Origin: JAGQPD01 sp020426865
Lineage (GTDB): Bacteria; Planctomycetota; Planctomycetia; Pirellulales; Pirellulaceae
Assembly: GCA_041399065.1 (NCBI GenBank)
Contig: JAWKTN010000011.1
Span: 216,187 to 280,186 of the forward strand
Length of the DNA stretch: 64,000 bases
Direction: 5' to 3'
The notes under the pieces are model-generated. The model saw only the letters and a list, made by a program, of their open reading frames with translations. It searched no databases and was not told the DNA's origin. Every line of letters begins with the position of its first letter. The stretch's first letter is position 1. The translations under genes were made by a program, and so were the position numbers. This document shows, one piece after another, positions 43,906 to 53,843 of this stretch.

Positions 43906-45123
43906 GTGACAAGCGTTCCTAACCGTCGCGATTTTCTGGTCCATACCGCCACCACGACGGCGCTGTTGGGGGCGTCGATCGTTTCGCCGCGACGGGCGAA
44001 GGGCGAGACAACCAAACGGCTGCGGGCGGGGATCATCGGCAGCACGGGGCGCGGCGATTATGGTCACGGCGTCGATGTCGCGGTAGCGAAGATGAAACAG
44101 TTGGAGGTGCTTGCCGTCGCGGACGCCGATGAGGGAGGGCGACGCGCTGCACGCCAACGGACCGGCGCCGCCCGGGAATACGCCGACTATCACGAGATGT
44201 TTGCCAAAGAAGAGCTCGACTTGGTGGCCATTTGTCCCCGCTGGATCGACCAACACCATGCAATGCTTATGGAGTCAGCGCGTGCCGGATGCCACGTTTA
44301 CATGGAAAAGCCATTCTGTCGCACGATGGTCGAATGCGATGAAGTCGTCACTGCCTTCCAGCAACGCAATCTGAAATTAGCCCTGGCTCACATCAGCCAA
44401 TATTCGCCTGTGCTAAGTCGCGTTCAATCGCTGATCGCCGACGGTGTTATCGGAGAAGTCTTGGAATTGCGCGCCCGCGGCAAGGAAGATCATCGTGGGG
44501 GCGCGGAAGATCTGTGGGTTTTGGGTTCGCACCTGTTTGGTTTGATGCGTTCGTTGGCCGGCGGAGAACCGCGACATTGTTCTGCCACGGTGACAGAGGC
44601 AGGGCGGGTGATCACAGCAGGCGATGTCGTCGATGGCGCGGAAGGACTGGGGCCGCTCGCAGGTGATCGTATTGAGGCACGTTTTGCGTTCGATCGTGGA
44701 ATCGACGGGTACTTTTCCTCGCGGCGGAACATGGCGGCAAGTCCGTCGCGTTTTGCCATTCAAGTGATGGGGTCGGCGGGACTGATTGAAATGGAGAGCG
44801 GCTATTTGACCAAGGCGCATATTTTGCGAGACGGTAGTTGGTCGCCCGGTCGATCGGGAAAGAACTGGGAAGTCATTACGTCCGCAGGGATTGGCCAACC
44901 GGAGCCGCTGGGCGAAGGCACCTACGAGGCGGGGCATATGGCTGGGATTGTCGACCTCTTAGATTCCGTTGAGCAAGGACGCCCTACGCGTAGCTCCGCC
45001 GAGGACGGTCGGGCGATTGTCGAGATGATCATGGCGATCTTTGAATCGCAGCGGCGCGCCGCGATGGTGCCGATGCCGTTGGCCATGCGGGAGCACCCAC
45101 TAACACAGCTCGCCGGAAGGTAA
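43906..45123 (+). CDS. Gfo/Idh/MocA-family oxidoreductase, Tat-exported
   Basis: 405 aa from the GTG at 43906 (VTSVPNRRDFLV), with GGAG about 10 bases upstream; the frame extends upstream to 43858. The Tat signal is NRRDFLVHTATTTALLGASI. The Rossmann domain begins RAGIIGSTGRGDYGHG. The family Lys box CHVYMEKPFCRT is present, and the C-terminal alpha/beta domain includes LAHISQYSPVLSR and RGKEDHRGGAEDLWVLGSHLFGLM. Family members oxidise sugars or related compounds with NAD(P); planctomycetes have many Tat-exported ones. The substrate is not predictable. The neighbouring genes do not indicate a pathway. Confidence 0.9.
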   Translation: MTSVPNRRDFLVHTATTTALLGASIVSPRRAKGETTKRLRAGIIGSTGRGDYGHGVDVAVAKMKQLEVLAVADADEGGRRAARQRTGAAREYADYHEMFAKEELDLVAICPRWIDQHHAMLMESARAGCHVYMEKPFCRTMVECDEVVTAFQQRNLKLALAHISQYSPVLSRVQSLIADGVIGEVLELRARGKEDHRGGAEDLWVLGSHLFGLMRSLAGGEPRHCSATVTEAGRVITAGDVVDGAEGLGPLAGDRIEARFAFDRGIDGYFSSRRNMAASPSRFAIQVMGSAGLIEMESGYLTKAHILRDGSWSPGRSGKNWEVITSAGIGQPEPLGEGTYEAGHMAGIVDLLDSVEQGRPTRSSAEDGRAIVEMIMAIFESQRRAAMVPMPLAMREHPLTQLAGR

Positions 45124-45451
45124 CACGACCGCAACCGATCCTCAATCGACGAACGAACGTGCTTAAAAAAACTCGCAACGTGTCGAAATTTGCGACACCA
45201 TCTTCGCTTAAGTCTCGCGTCCATCCTAGCGAATCCGCGGGAGGTAGTGCCTTTTTCCAAAGCGATATGCCGGTGCCAGCCGCAATTTCCTGCTCGATCT
45301 TCGTGAACCAGCACAGCGGTGTTGAGGAGAGGCGTTTCTCGTTTGCGATTGTGGCATATCAGTTGCTAACTGCTGTTCGGAAGTTGCGCACCTCGCCACC
45401 ACGCGGATGGATCGGTGCAAATTTGGCAATTGATTAGCCGGGCCGATTGTT

Positions 45452-45733
45452 ATGGAATGCCGACCAGGAAATTCGTCGACGTTTTCTTACCAGCGACTGG
45501 TGAAGTTGCTCGCCGTCACTGCGTGCTTGTTAATGTTCACGGGCTGCTGGCATTCGCCGTATCCCCAGCCAGCCGTTGGGAGTCCGATTGGCAGAACATT
45601 CAAATGTGAGGCCTGTGGCAAGGTGGTAGAGAACGTATCGGACACGCAATTTGTCACGATGGGCCCGTCGCGATTTGTCGTCTGCGACGACCAGTGCGCT
45701 GAAAACCTGCGCCAGCAGATGACGGGACAGTAG
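45452..45733 (+). CDS. Small lipoprotein with a Cys-rich metal-binding-like motif
   Basis: 93 aa. A lipobox-like LMFTGC near residue 32 follows a hydrophobic helix, so the mature protein is ~62 residues. It has CEACGK and VCDDQC, a CxxC...CxxxC arrangement that may bind zinc or copper (TRASH/YHS-like in spacing). The ATG at 45452 has no clear ribosome binding site. It ends about 100 bases before the DUF1559 gene in the same direction. Function unknown; metal handling is a guess that would fit the chelatase downstream. Confidence 0.6.
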   Translation: MECRPGNSSTFSYQRLVKLLAVTACLLMFTGCWHSPYPQPAVGSPIGRTFKCEACGKVVENVSDTQFVTMGPSRFVVCDDQCAENLRQQMTGQ

Positions 45734-45833
45734 GGTGCTATGTTGGAATGCCGACCGCGGTTCGGTTCGGTGCCGTGCGGCTGTCCTCATTGGCTCGGAG
45801 AGGATCACGGGTGGAAGAAATGAGGAGAGAACG

Positions 45834-46814
45834 GTGACAAGCAAGTTTCGATCGCATCGCGGATTCACGCTGGTGGAGTTGCTGGTGGTGATTGCCATCA
45901 TTGGTCTGCTTGTTTCGCTATTGCTGCCGGCCGTCAATGCGGCACGCGAAGCGGGGCGGCGAACGGCGTGCATCAATAATTCACGGCAACTCGGCATCGC
46001 GATCACGCTTTATCATGATGCGCGAGGGGTCTATCCGCCGGCACATTCGGAAACGGGGAATGACGGACCGACATACCGGCATCAACTAAGTTGGTTAGCG
46101 CTTTGTTTGCCCTACCTCGAAGAGGTAAGTTTGGCAGCGCTGATTGACCCCAACGACATCGATCCCACGGTCAATGCGCACGTGAATCCCAAGTTAGTAC
46201 CGATTGGGAGGAATGTGATCCCGACATTTATTTGTCCCAGCGATGGGGTGTCGGCGCATATTGTTGCCGGGACGCCTCGCGATGAGGCGGGAACCATGTT
46301 TTGGGCCCCGAGCAACTACATGGGGAATCAGGGGATTGTTTGCAACTGTCGCTTTCGTGAATGCAGTGGTATGTTTGGCCATGGGACGCAATTCAAAATA
46401 TCACAGATCAAAGACGGCACGTCACACACGATTGCAATTGGCGAGACCTTAAAAGGGGATTTGGACCCCGACACGCTTGAGGACAATTACATCTTCACCA
46501 AAAACGCCAATGCCGATGATATTGATGGATGTCAGGGCAACGTTCCCAATACCGCCGATCGGGCCACCACGTGGATTGGGGGGCAACCGCACCTGAATAT
46601 GTTTAGCACGTCACGAGCACCGAATGACTCGCGCATTGATTGCAAGGCTCCCAGCAACGGCTGCACGAATTTCGCCGCGCGGAGTGCACATCCGGGGGGA
46701 GCGGTCCTCGTTTTCGCGGATGGGTCAACCCACTTTATTGCCGACGCGATTGACGAACAAACCATGCAGGCACTGGGCACCCGGGCCAATGCGGACTTCC
46801 CGGGGGCCTATTGA
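45834..46814 (+). CDS. DUF1559 protein with type-IV-pilin-like N-terminus
   Basis: 326 aa from the GTG at 45834, with GAGGAG 8 bases upstream. The start, RGFTLVELLVVIAIIGLLVS, is a prepilin cleavage/methylation motif. The C-terminus has the planctomycete H-x9-DG motif (HPGGAVLVFADGS). Such proteins are very numerous in planctomycetes and are probably surface pseudopilin-like proteins. The stop overlaps the start of the CobN-like gene (TGATG), so the two are translationally coupled, which is an unusual partnership. Confidence 0.92.
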   Translation: MTSKFRSHRGFTLVELLVVIAIIGLLVSLLLPAVNAAREAGRRTACINNSRQLGIAITLYHDARGVYPPAHSETGNDGPTYRHQLSWLALCLPYLEEVSLAALIDPNDIDPTVNAHVNPKLVPIGRNVIPTFICPSDGVSAHIVAGTPRDEAGTMFWAPSNYMGNQGIVCNCRFRECSGMFGHGTQFKISQIKDGTSHTIAIGETLKGDLDPDTLEDNYIFTKNANADDIDGCQGNVPNTADRATTWIGGQPHLNMFSTSRAPNDSRIDCKAPSNGCTNFAARSAHPGGAVLVFADGSTHFIADAIDEQTMQALGTRANADFPGAY

Positions 46815-49800
46815 TGGACGTCGCCCCGAAGCGCATGGCTCACATCGGCGGCACGCTAGTAGCCCTAGTGGTTACCGTGACCACGGCCATTAGTGGGCAA
46901 GACGCGCGTGATCGGGATGCCGAGGTTTTGCCTCGCAAGCAGTCCGCGAACGTATGCCGTGTCGCCTTCGTCGGTTTACACGGCGGCATGTTCGACGTCA
47001 TCCGACGGTTCGCAGGGGAGGCGGGAGTAGAGGTTGACTACATCCGTGACGAGCAGATTCTCGAGGGCGCGGTGCCGTCGGTACCTTATGCGGCGGTGTT
47101 CGTCCAACACGTGCGCGACGACCATCGCGACCAATATCGCGACTTTGTGACAACCGTAACCAGGCAAAACGCGAACGTCCGCATCTATTCGTTTTCCGGG
47201 ATGTTAGAACGTCTTCTTCCGGATTTGGCCCAGGCGGGACGCATTGAGCATGATGACAAGCTGTCGTCGTACTACGGCAATTCGCCGGAGAACCTGCGAC
47301 GACTGTTGCTTTACATCCGCGCCGTGTTGTTGGGAGGCGACGGTCCGGTCCTGCCACCCGAGACCGATCTGCCCGCGAGAGGGCTCTACCATCCCGATCA
47401 TGCCCTCCCCTTCGACACCGTAGCAGCGTTTCTTTCATGGGCAGGTACGCGGCCGCAGGCCCAGCAGATCGATTTGGATGTACGAGTGGCGATTGCGGTG
47501 CATGCCACCCATGCCATGTTCCAGCAACCGCAGGTGGTGATGGCACTCATTCGGGAGTTTGAAGAGCGGGGAGTCTTAGCCGTCGCCGTAATCGATACGG
47601 GGGACGAATCCCCCGGCTTGTTGCGGACGTTGAATCCGAAAATCGTGGTACACACATGTCATAGCGGGGACACGCTCGAGTCTCGGATCGAGTTGGGAGT
47701 CCCCCATGTGCATTCGCTGTTCTTTCGTCAACAATCGATCGACCAGTGGCGGGTCGGGAGCGAGGGCCTCGCCGCCAGCGAAATGGCATTCCAAATAGTC
47801 GGCCAAGAATTGCTGGGCGGCATTGAGCCGCAAATTGGTGCCGGTACAACACTTGGCGGGGGGAGCAGCGAAGCCTTCTCGCCAATTCCGGAACGTATTG
47901 CGCATCTAGTGGACCGCGCGATGGCATGGGTCCGCCTGGCAACGCTGCCTCGAGAGGAAAAGAAGGTGGCGATTATTTACTACGATCGCGAAATGGGCAA
48001 AGCCGAGTTGATGCGGGGAAGTGCCACAGGTATGTTCCTGAATGGGCCGCGTAGCTTGGTGGCCGTGCTAAAGCGAATGCAGCAGGCGGGGTATCTGGTT
48101 GAGCCCGTGCCACAAGATGAAGACGAACTGTTGGCGTCGATGATGGATCACGGGCGGCAGATTGGGGTCTGGGCACCGGGAGAACTCGAACGATTGGTCC
48201 GGAGCGGTCAGTCGGTCTTGATCCCGTTGGCGACCTATGAGCATTGGTTTCAACAATACGTGCCGGAAGAACTGCGCCGACAAGTGATTGACAAGTGGGG
48301 GCCGCCCCCAGGCAAGTTTTTAGTGTGGCACAACGCGAAGGGCGCGTCATTCCTCGTCATCCCCCGGATTGATTTGGGGAACGTTGTTCTCCTGCCACAG
48401 CCTCTCCGTGGTGAAGCGCATGATACGACACTGGTACACGACAAGCTGGTTCCGCCGCCGCATAATTACTTAGCGACGTATTGGTGGTTACAGGAGGAAT
48501 TTCGGGCCAACACGATGATTCACTTCGGGACCCATGGCAGCGAATTCATGTTGCCGGGAAGGTCCACGGGACTATCGGACCACGACTGGCCCGATATCGT
48601 GTTGGGACGCATGCCCAATATCAATCCGTGGATTCTCAACAATTTGGGCGAATCATCACCGGTGCGGCGTCGCGCCTATGCGGTATTGATCGACCACCTC
48701 ACGCCACCTGCCGTGAACGCCGAGTTGTCGGATGAACTGGAGAATCTCCACAACGACATTGATCACTGGGTCATACTCGAGGATGGGGCCCTCAAGGAAA
48801 AGTTTCGTCAGTCCATCACAGAGCAGGTGGTTCGTCAACATCTGGATCAGGATCTCCAATTGCCCACTTTGGCCGGGCGACAATTAGAGCCGACCGAAAT
48901 CGAACAGGTCCTTTCCTACCTCCACGATATTCACAATGAAACGACACCCATCAGTCTGCATGTATTCGGCCAACCTCCTCCGGAGAATTTGCTGGTGCCC
49001 TATGTCACGACGTGTTTGGGCAAAGCGTTTATTCGCGCGCTCGGAGACGCTGTCGACGTGCCACCTGGCGAAGCAGTGACAGCGGGCGATCGGGAAAAGT
49101 ACCTGCGTCGCATCGGCGAGAAGATCGTGGATTTAGTCGTTCGCGGCGGGCTGTCCCCGACCGACGCTCTTGCCGCTTCGAACGAGGTGAATGCGCAAGT
49201 GGCGGGAATCGATGCACTCCAACGACAACTGGTCACAGCACAGCAGTTGAGCGAAGGTCTCCAACAGGCCGATCAGGAAATGCAGGGTCTGCTGACGGCG
49301 CTCGATGGTAAATTCGTCGAACCGGGACCGGGGAACAGTCCCGACCGAAATCCTGGGGCGTTGCCGACGGGGCGAAACATGTACGTGATGAATCCCGAGG
49401 AGGTGCCCACGCGCGCGTCGTGGGAATTAGGGTGCCAGTTGATCGATCAACTGTTGTCACAGGAGCGCGTTCGGCGCGGGACGTGGCCAACGAAGATTGG
49501 TTTCACCTTGAATTCGTTTGCCACATTTCAAGATTTGGGCGTCATGGAGTCGCAGATTCTCTATCTAATTGGCGTTCGCCCTGTGTGGAATGAACGCAAC
49601 TTGGTAACCGACATCGAGGTCATTCCCCGGGAATCGCTCGGACGTCCTCGGATTGACGTGTTCGTGGCTGGTCACAGTTACTATCGCGATATGCTGCCGA
49701 CCCGAATGCGTCTGTTGGATAAGGCCATTCGGCTGGTGGGCGGACTCAATGAGGCCGACAACCAGCTGTTTCAGAATGCACAACGCGTCCGTCAGTCTTT

Positions 49801-50953
49801 GACCGATTCGGGGATCGATGATCACCGAGCAACCTTGCTGAGTACTGCCCGGATTTTCGGCTATCCACCCGGTCAGTTTGGCAGCGCGGGATACTACTAC
49901 TTGATTGAAAAGTCGGGTGAGTGGGATCGCTCCGAGGAATTAATGGAGACCTACATCGACCATAGCTCGTATGTGTACACCGATGGATTGTGGGGAGTTT
50001 TGGCGCGCGATGCGTACACGCAACATATGTCGGACACGCAATTGGTGCTGCGGAGTTGGTCGGACCGCACGCGCAGTCCCCTGTCGAACAAGTACGATTG
50101 GTATCATGGTGGTAGCTTGTGCCGGGCCATTGAGCACGTTACCGGTTCGCGTCCCGATTTCTTTCTCTCCGACGTGCGCGACCCCAACGCGGTAACGATC
50201 ATCGAAGCGGAGCAAGCCTTGCGCCGCGAGTACCATGTGCGGCTGTTCAACCGCAAGTGGATCGAAGGGATGATGCAGGAAGGCTACGCGGGTGCCGACC
50301 AAATCGCCGTCCATATTTCCAATTCCATGGGATGGTCGATCATGCGACCGGGGAGTGTTTCCGAGGACGTATGGAATCAAATTGTCGAGACGTACGTCCG
50401 CGATGCAAAACGTTTGGGGCTCCGCGAGTGGTTCGAAGCAGAGAACCCGTTTGCCTTTCAGGAAGTGACCGAGATTCTCCTGGAATCCATTCGCAAAGGC
50501 TATTTTACCGCGGATGACGCCGCGCAACGTGATATCTTGACCGCTTACGTGCACTCGATAGCGCGGCACGGCGAGAACGCCGGTTTGCGGAGCGGCGGCA
50601 ATGAAAAGTTGACGGCGTTTGTCCACGAGAAACTACGAGAGCTGTCGGTAGCAATTCCAGCGGACACCATGGCAGCTTTCGACGCACGCCGTCGCGATGT
50701 CTCGCCAAGCGGAGAAAACGCGATGGCGTCGAATGCCGTGCCGACACCGAAGCCATCGGAAGCGCCGCGTGCGGTCACTTCCCCCGAACCGCCGAATGAA
50801 AGTTCATCGCAGTTCGTATCCGGAGTTCCGCTTACGCAAAGCGACTCAATCACATCGGAACAGCGACCAACGCAACTGCCTCATTGGACGTGGGCCGCCG
50901 CCATGCTGGCTTTGATCGTCGGCGGTTTCGTGACGCGGCGAATTCGGCGATGA
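46814..50953 (+). CDS. Membrane-anchored CobN/BchH-like magnesium-cobalt chelatase subunit
   Basis: 1379 aa from the ATG at 46814. It has a leader or N-anchor helix (MAHIGGTLVALVVTVTTAIS) and a C-terminal helix LPHWTWAAAMLALIVGGFV with RRIRR, unlike cytoplasmic CobN. The core has CobN features: VKVAIIYYDREMGK, MIHFGTHGSEFMLPGRSTGLSDHDWPDI, and WLGKWGG-type later motifs including VFVAGHSYYRDM and LMETYIDHSSYVYTDGLWG. CobN inserts cobalt into hydrogenobyrinate diamide using ATP and partner subunits. No CobS/CobT or other cobalamin genes are here. It is followed by MotA/ExbB-like and DUF2149 genes, so a role in metal or tetrapyrrole handling at the envelope is likely. Confidence 0.85.
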   Translation: MDVAPKRMAHIGGTLVALVVTVTTAISGQDARDRDAEVLPRKQSANVCRVAFVGLHGGMFDVIRRFAGEAGVEVDYIRDEQILEGAVPSVPYAAVFVQHVRDDHRDQYRDFVTTVTRQNANVRIYSFSGMLERLLPDLAQAGRIEHDDKLSSYYGNSPENLRRLLLYIRAVLLGGDGPVLPPETDLPARGLYHPDHALPFDTVAAFLSWAGTRPQAQQIDLDVRVAIAVHATHAMFQQPQVVMALIREFEERGVLAVAVIDTGDESPGLLRTLNPKIVVHTCHSGDTLESRIELGVPHVHSLFFRQQSIDQWRVGSEGLAASEMAFQIVGQELLGGIEPQIGAGTTLGGGSSEAFSPIPERIAHLVDRAMAWVRLATLPREEKKVAIIYYDREMGKAELMRGSATGMFLNGPRSLVAVLKRMQQAGYLVEPVPQDEDELLASMMDHGRQIGVWAPGELERLVRSGQSVLIPLATYEHWFQQYVPEELRRQVIDKWGPPPGKFLVWHNAKGASFLVIPRIDLGNVVLLPQPLRGEAHDTTLVHDKLVPPPHNYLATYWWLQEEFRANTMIHFGTHGSEFMLPGRSTGLSDHDWPDIVLGRMPNINPWILNNLGESSPVRRRAYAVLIDHLTPPAVNAELSDELENLHNDIDHWVILEDGALKEKFRQSITEQVVRQHLDQDLQLPTLAGRQLEPTEIEQVLSYLHDIHNETTPISLHVFGQPPPENLLVPYVTTCLGKAFIRALGDAVDVPPGEAVTAGDREKYLRRIGEKIVDLVVRGGLSPTDALAASNEVNAQVAGIDALQRQLVTAQQLSEGLQQADQEMQGLLTALDGKFVEPGPGNSPDRNPGALPTGRNMYVMNPEEVPTRASWELGCQLIDQLLSQERVRRGTWPTKIGFTLNSFATFQDLGVMESQILYLIGVRPVWNERNLVTDIEVIPRESLGRPRIDVFVAGHSYYRDMLPTRMRLLDKAIRLVGGLNEADNQLFQNAQRVRQSLTDSGIDDHRATLLSTARIFGYPPGQFGSAGYYYLIEKSGEWDRSEELMETYIDHSSYVYTDGLWGVLARDAYTQHMSDTQLVLRSWSDRTRSPLSNKYDWYHGGSLCRAIEHVTGSRPDFFLSDVRDPNAVTIIEAEQALRREYHVRLFNRKWIEGMMQEGYAGADQIAVHISNSMGWSIMRPGSVSEDVWNQIVETYVRDAKRLGLREWFEAENPFAFQEVTEILLESIRKGYFTADDAAQRDILTAYVHSIARHGENAGLRSGGNEKLTAFVHEKLRELSVAIPADTMAAFDARRRDVSPSGENAMASNAVPTPKPSEAPRAVTSPEPPNESSSQFVSGVPLTQSDSITSEQRPTQLPHWTWAAAMLALIVGGFVTRRIRR

Positions 50954-50972
50954 AAGGGATTGAGTCGAAATT

Positions 50973-51617
50973 ATGAAGACAATCGCGGACATCATTTACC
51001 AGATCTCCACGAGCCTCTTGCTGCCCGTATTGGTAAGCCTCGTCGTCCTATTGAGTTGCACGTTGTTTGCCCTCGGGAGCTTATTGGGTGAATGGTTGTC
51101 GCGTCGTCGTCACCATGCGTGCTGGCAGAAGTTATTGGCCACCGCCCGAGTCCAGCGAATCGAAGCGTTGACGTTGACCGGACCGGTGCGAGATTACTCA
51201 TGGATTGTCCCGCTTTTGCCCCGGGCGCTTGATAACGACGACGCGACGGCGGTCTTTCGCGAGAAGTGCTTGGCGGAAATGGAAGTTCGCGCAACGGGGC
51301 GACTCGCGTGGATGAACTTCGGCATACGGACGGGACCCTTGCTCGGTTTGATGGGGACGCTCATTCCGATGGGGCCAGCGCTGGTGGGGCTTTCCGACGG
51401 AAGTTTTCAATCGGTCTCGGAGAATCTCGTGATTGCATTTGCGACCACCGTGATCGGCGTGCTCATCGGTGCACTCTGTTACGGAATGTGGTTAATACGC
51501 CGGCAATGGTACGGGCAGGACTTGGTCGACGCGCAGTTCCTAATTGGGCAGTGCATCGAGCGACAGCTGAGCGCGGTCAACGATGGGGAAGTAACTTCGG
51601 GGAACGCCTATGCCTAG
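50973..51617 (+). CDS. MotA/TolQ/ExbB-type proton-channel-like membrane protein
   Basis: 214 aa. Three hydrophobic segments: ~10-35 (LLLPVLVSLVVLLSCTLFALG), ~110-135 (RTGPLLGLMGTLIPMGPALVGL, with the GLMGT motif typical of ExbB/TolQ/MotA), and ~145-175 (IAFATTVIGVLIGALCYGM). It starts 19 bases after the chelatase stop and overlaps the next gene by 8 bases. ExbB-like proteins use the proton gradient to drive an outer-membrane or periplasmic partner. The partner here is presumably the DUF2149 protein and perhaps the anchored chelatase. Confidence 0.85.
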   Translation: MKTIADIIYQISTSLLLPVLVSLVVLLSCTLFALGSLLGEWLSRRRHHACWQKLLATARVQRIEALTLTGPVRDYSWIVPLLPRALDNDDATAVFREKCLAEMEVRATGRLAWMNFGIRTGPLLGLMGTLIPMGPALVGLSDGSFQSVSENLVIAFATTVIGVLIGALCYGMWLIRRQWYGQDLVDAQFLIGQCIERQLSAVNDGEVTSGNAYA

Positions 51618-51972
51618 ACGCGATCGCGGCATTCATCAGCAACTGTTAGGCCAATTGGACGAAGACCCGCTCGGAGGGATCGCAAATCTGTTCGACGTCG
51701 CCATGGTCTTTTCCGTAGCGCTGCTGATGGCCCTTGTCGTCCGTGCACCGTGGTTGTCTTTGGCTGCGCCCGACGAGGCGGTCACGAAAATTCGTCATGC
51801 CGGGGAACCCGATATGGAGATCGTGGTCCAGCAGGGGAAGAAAATCAGCCATTTTCACGCCGGGGATGGACAGAAATCCGGACAGGGCCAGCTCTTGGGG
51901 ACCGCCTATCGTTTGAGTAGCGGTGAGGTGATCTACGTCCCGGCTTCCTCACCCCAAGCGGCGAATCCGTAG
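51610..51972 (+). CDS. DUF2149 protein, ExbD/TolR-like partner
   Basis: 120 aa. A single N-terminal transmembrane helix, ANLFDVAMVFSVALLMALVV, follows a short cytoplasmic arm with DEDPLGGIANLFD, the typical DUF2149 motif. The periplasmic part (MEIVVQQGKKISHFHAGDGQKSGQGQLLGTAYRLSSGEVIYVP) is small and beta-rich. DUF2149 genes are known next to MotA/TolQ-type and CobN-like genes in other microbes. The start overlaps the previous stop by 8 bases. It likely completes an energised complex of the ExbBD type. Confidence 0.82.
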   Translation: MPRRDRGIHQQLLGQLDEDPLGGIANLFDVAMVFSVALLMALVVRAPWLSLAAPDEAVTKIRHAGEPDMEIVVQQGKKISHFHAGDGQKSGQGQLLGTAYRLSSGEVIYVPASSPQAANP

Positions 51973-52432
51973 TGGACGGCGACCGGTTTTCGACGGTCAA
52001 TTCGGCTTCCTCGCCCTCTACCGCCATTTCCTCGCAGTGATTTGGGCCAATGGCTGACGTAATGGTGGTCACCACGGGACGGGACAGTTGGGACCCGAGA
52101 ATACCTGATCCATCGCCGTCACCGCTGGCTACGCTGAGATTGGTTGTTTTCGCTGGTTTTTGCCCAATCCGATTGCATCGGGGCTGACGTATCTGGCGGA
52201 CAGAACAGTTGTCGCGATCGGGCGGAAAAAAAGGACGATTTTTATTGCGAGATCCTTGACGGTTTTAGGGGCCTTAATGGCAATGGCGACAGGGCTACGG
52301 AAATCGTCCATCGTCGGAATGGATCCTCATCAAGACTCTTTTCGGCCCTCGCGCGGCTTTCGTCGCGTCGTTCACCTCGGTTTATCGGTAACATTGATTC
52401 CTTGTTAATTGCAGCATTGTGGAGGAGAACTC
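51973..52432. other. Intergenic region, no gene seen
   Basis: About 460 bases. Only short frames without motif. The last 15 bases carry the GGAGGAG ribosome binding site of the following gene. Confidence 0.5.
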
Positions 52433-53324
52433 ATGAAACGTAGTGGTTGGTTGCTGGCAGTCGCTGCCATCTGCTTGTCGGTCGCGGCGTCGGCCCAGGC
52501 GGAACTAAAGCACCGTTACAGCTTCACCGACAACGCCGACGATTCGGTGGGCGGTGCCAATGGCGTGGTCGTCGACGCCGGAACAACGCCGAACGCGGTA
52601 TTTTCCGGTGGTCAATTGGATCTGTCCGCCAACGGCACGGAAGGTTCGAATGGCATTGTCGAAGATGCATATGTCGATACTGCCCAACGGGATCGTATCG
52701 GGTGCCGTAAATTCCGGCACCAATGGTGCGATTAGCTTTGAATTCTGGGCGACCGTGGCAGAGACACGCACGTGGCAACGGTTTGGTGACTTTGGCACGA
52801 GCAATAACGGTGAAGACACCTCCGCTTCGGGAAGTATCTCGTCGTATCTCTTGATCACGCCGAATTCTGGCCGCTTTGGCGACGGTCTAGAAATCACCAA
52901 CCACCCTGCATCCAATGCGGGCGAACCCAATGCAGGAATGGCTGGCCCGTACCCCGTCGGCACGGAACATTATGTTGTCGCGGTTTACGATCACACCAAC
53001 ACGTTCGCGGGTGCCAACGGAACGATGACGCTGTATTTCGATGGCGTGGGGATCGCCTCGAACGAGATCCATCCCGACCTCGACATGCGGACCATGAATG
53101 ACAACAACAACTGGCTGGGCCGTTCGCAATGGAACGACGCGGTGTTCGATGGTTCCTACAACGAATTCCGCATCTGGGACGAAGCGCTGCCAGCTGACTA
53201 CGTCCGTCGTGCCTATCAAGCTGGGCCTGACGCCGTCGTGACCGTTCCCGAACCCGCTGCCGCCACGATCGTGGCGCTGTTGAGCTTGTTGGCTGTCCCG
53301 TTCCGTCGCCGCTTTGCTCGCTAA
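52433..53324 (+). pseudogene. LamG-like PEP-CTERM protein broken by one frameshift
   Basis: A start ATG with GGAGGAG and a signal peptide (RSGWLLAVAAICLSVAASAQA) open a LamG/concanavalin-like domain (LKHRYSFTDNADDSVGGANG, DAYVD). At about 52679 one extra A shifts the frame. The second part resumes with LPNGIVSGAVNSGTNGAISFEFW and runs through NEFRIWDEALPADYVRRAYQ to VPEPAAATIVALLSLLAVPFRRR. Removing the A gives one continuous ~296-codon protein. Either a sequencing error or a recent mutation; the rest of both frames is undamaged. Confidence 0.8.
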
Positions 53325-53470
53325 CGCGGGCGTTAGGCAGGATGGCGATTGCCGCCACCGTTCGACCAGTGTGCTACATTAGTCAACAAGAAAACATTCC
53401 CCTCCGTAAACATTTTTTCACGGAGGCTTGGCCGGCCCGAATCGGTCGGAATCGGGGACGCCTGGAAGTC

Positions 53471-53528
53471 GTAGCCCGGGCCGTAGCGGCGGGCCCCATC
53501 GAGGGCCCAAAGCGGAGGAGCGGGCTAC
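53471..53528. repeat. REP-like hairpin with conserved GGGCCC core, cassette B
   Basis: Outer arms GTAGCCCG (53471-53478) and CGGGCTAC (53521-53528) pair perfectly. Inner GGGCCC boxes lie at 53491-53496 and 53503-53508. Outer arms differ from those in cassette A but remain complementary. Confidence 0.6.
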
Positions 53529-53843
53529 CGATGGCGATTCGGGAGAGTAACAGCGTCTCGATATCTTGGATCGTACAGGAATCCGCCCGCTCGAATCCGC
53601 GTTGATGATGGGAACGACGCCACCGATTGGGCCAACGGGGGTTGGCGGGTCGGTGTCCGATGTTGGCCGTGCTCGACCATGGACACTTTGGCAAATCAAT
53701 CGACGGCGACACGAACGGTCCTGATACATTTCTCCGGCTAAATTTGTGTACCCGCAAATTTAGGGGGAGGGCCGGCCACGTAGTGGCTGGCGAGGGGCGT
53801 GGGGCTTTCGTCGCCATTGGTTGAGATGGCCGCGGGAATGGAA
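53529..53843. other. Cassette B-specific noncoding stretch
   Basis: About 315 bases without a gene. It includes a perfect 9-bp inverted repeat CTAAATTTG/CAAATTTAG (53738-53763, 8-base loop), AT-rich amid GC-rich DNA and followed by GGGGG. No counterpart in cassette A. Confidence 0.5.

Noticed and set aside
43223..43909. 228-codon + strand frame ahead of the oxidoreductase
   Set aside because: No motif or ribosome binding site, odd composition, and overlap with the start region of two good genes.
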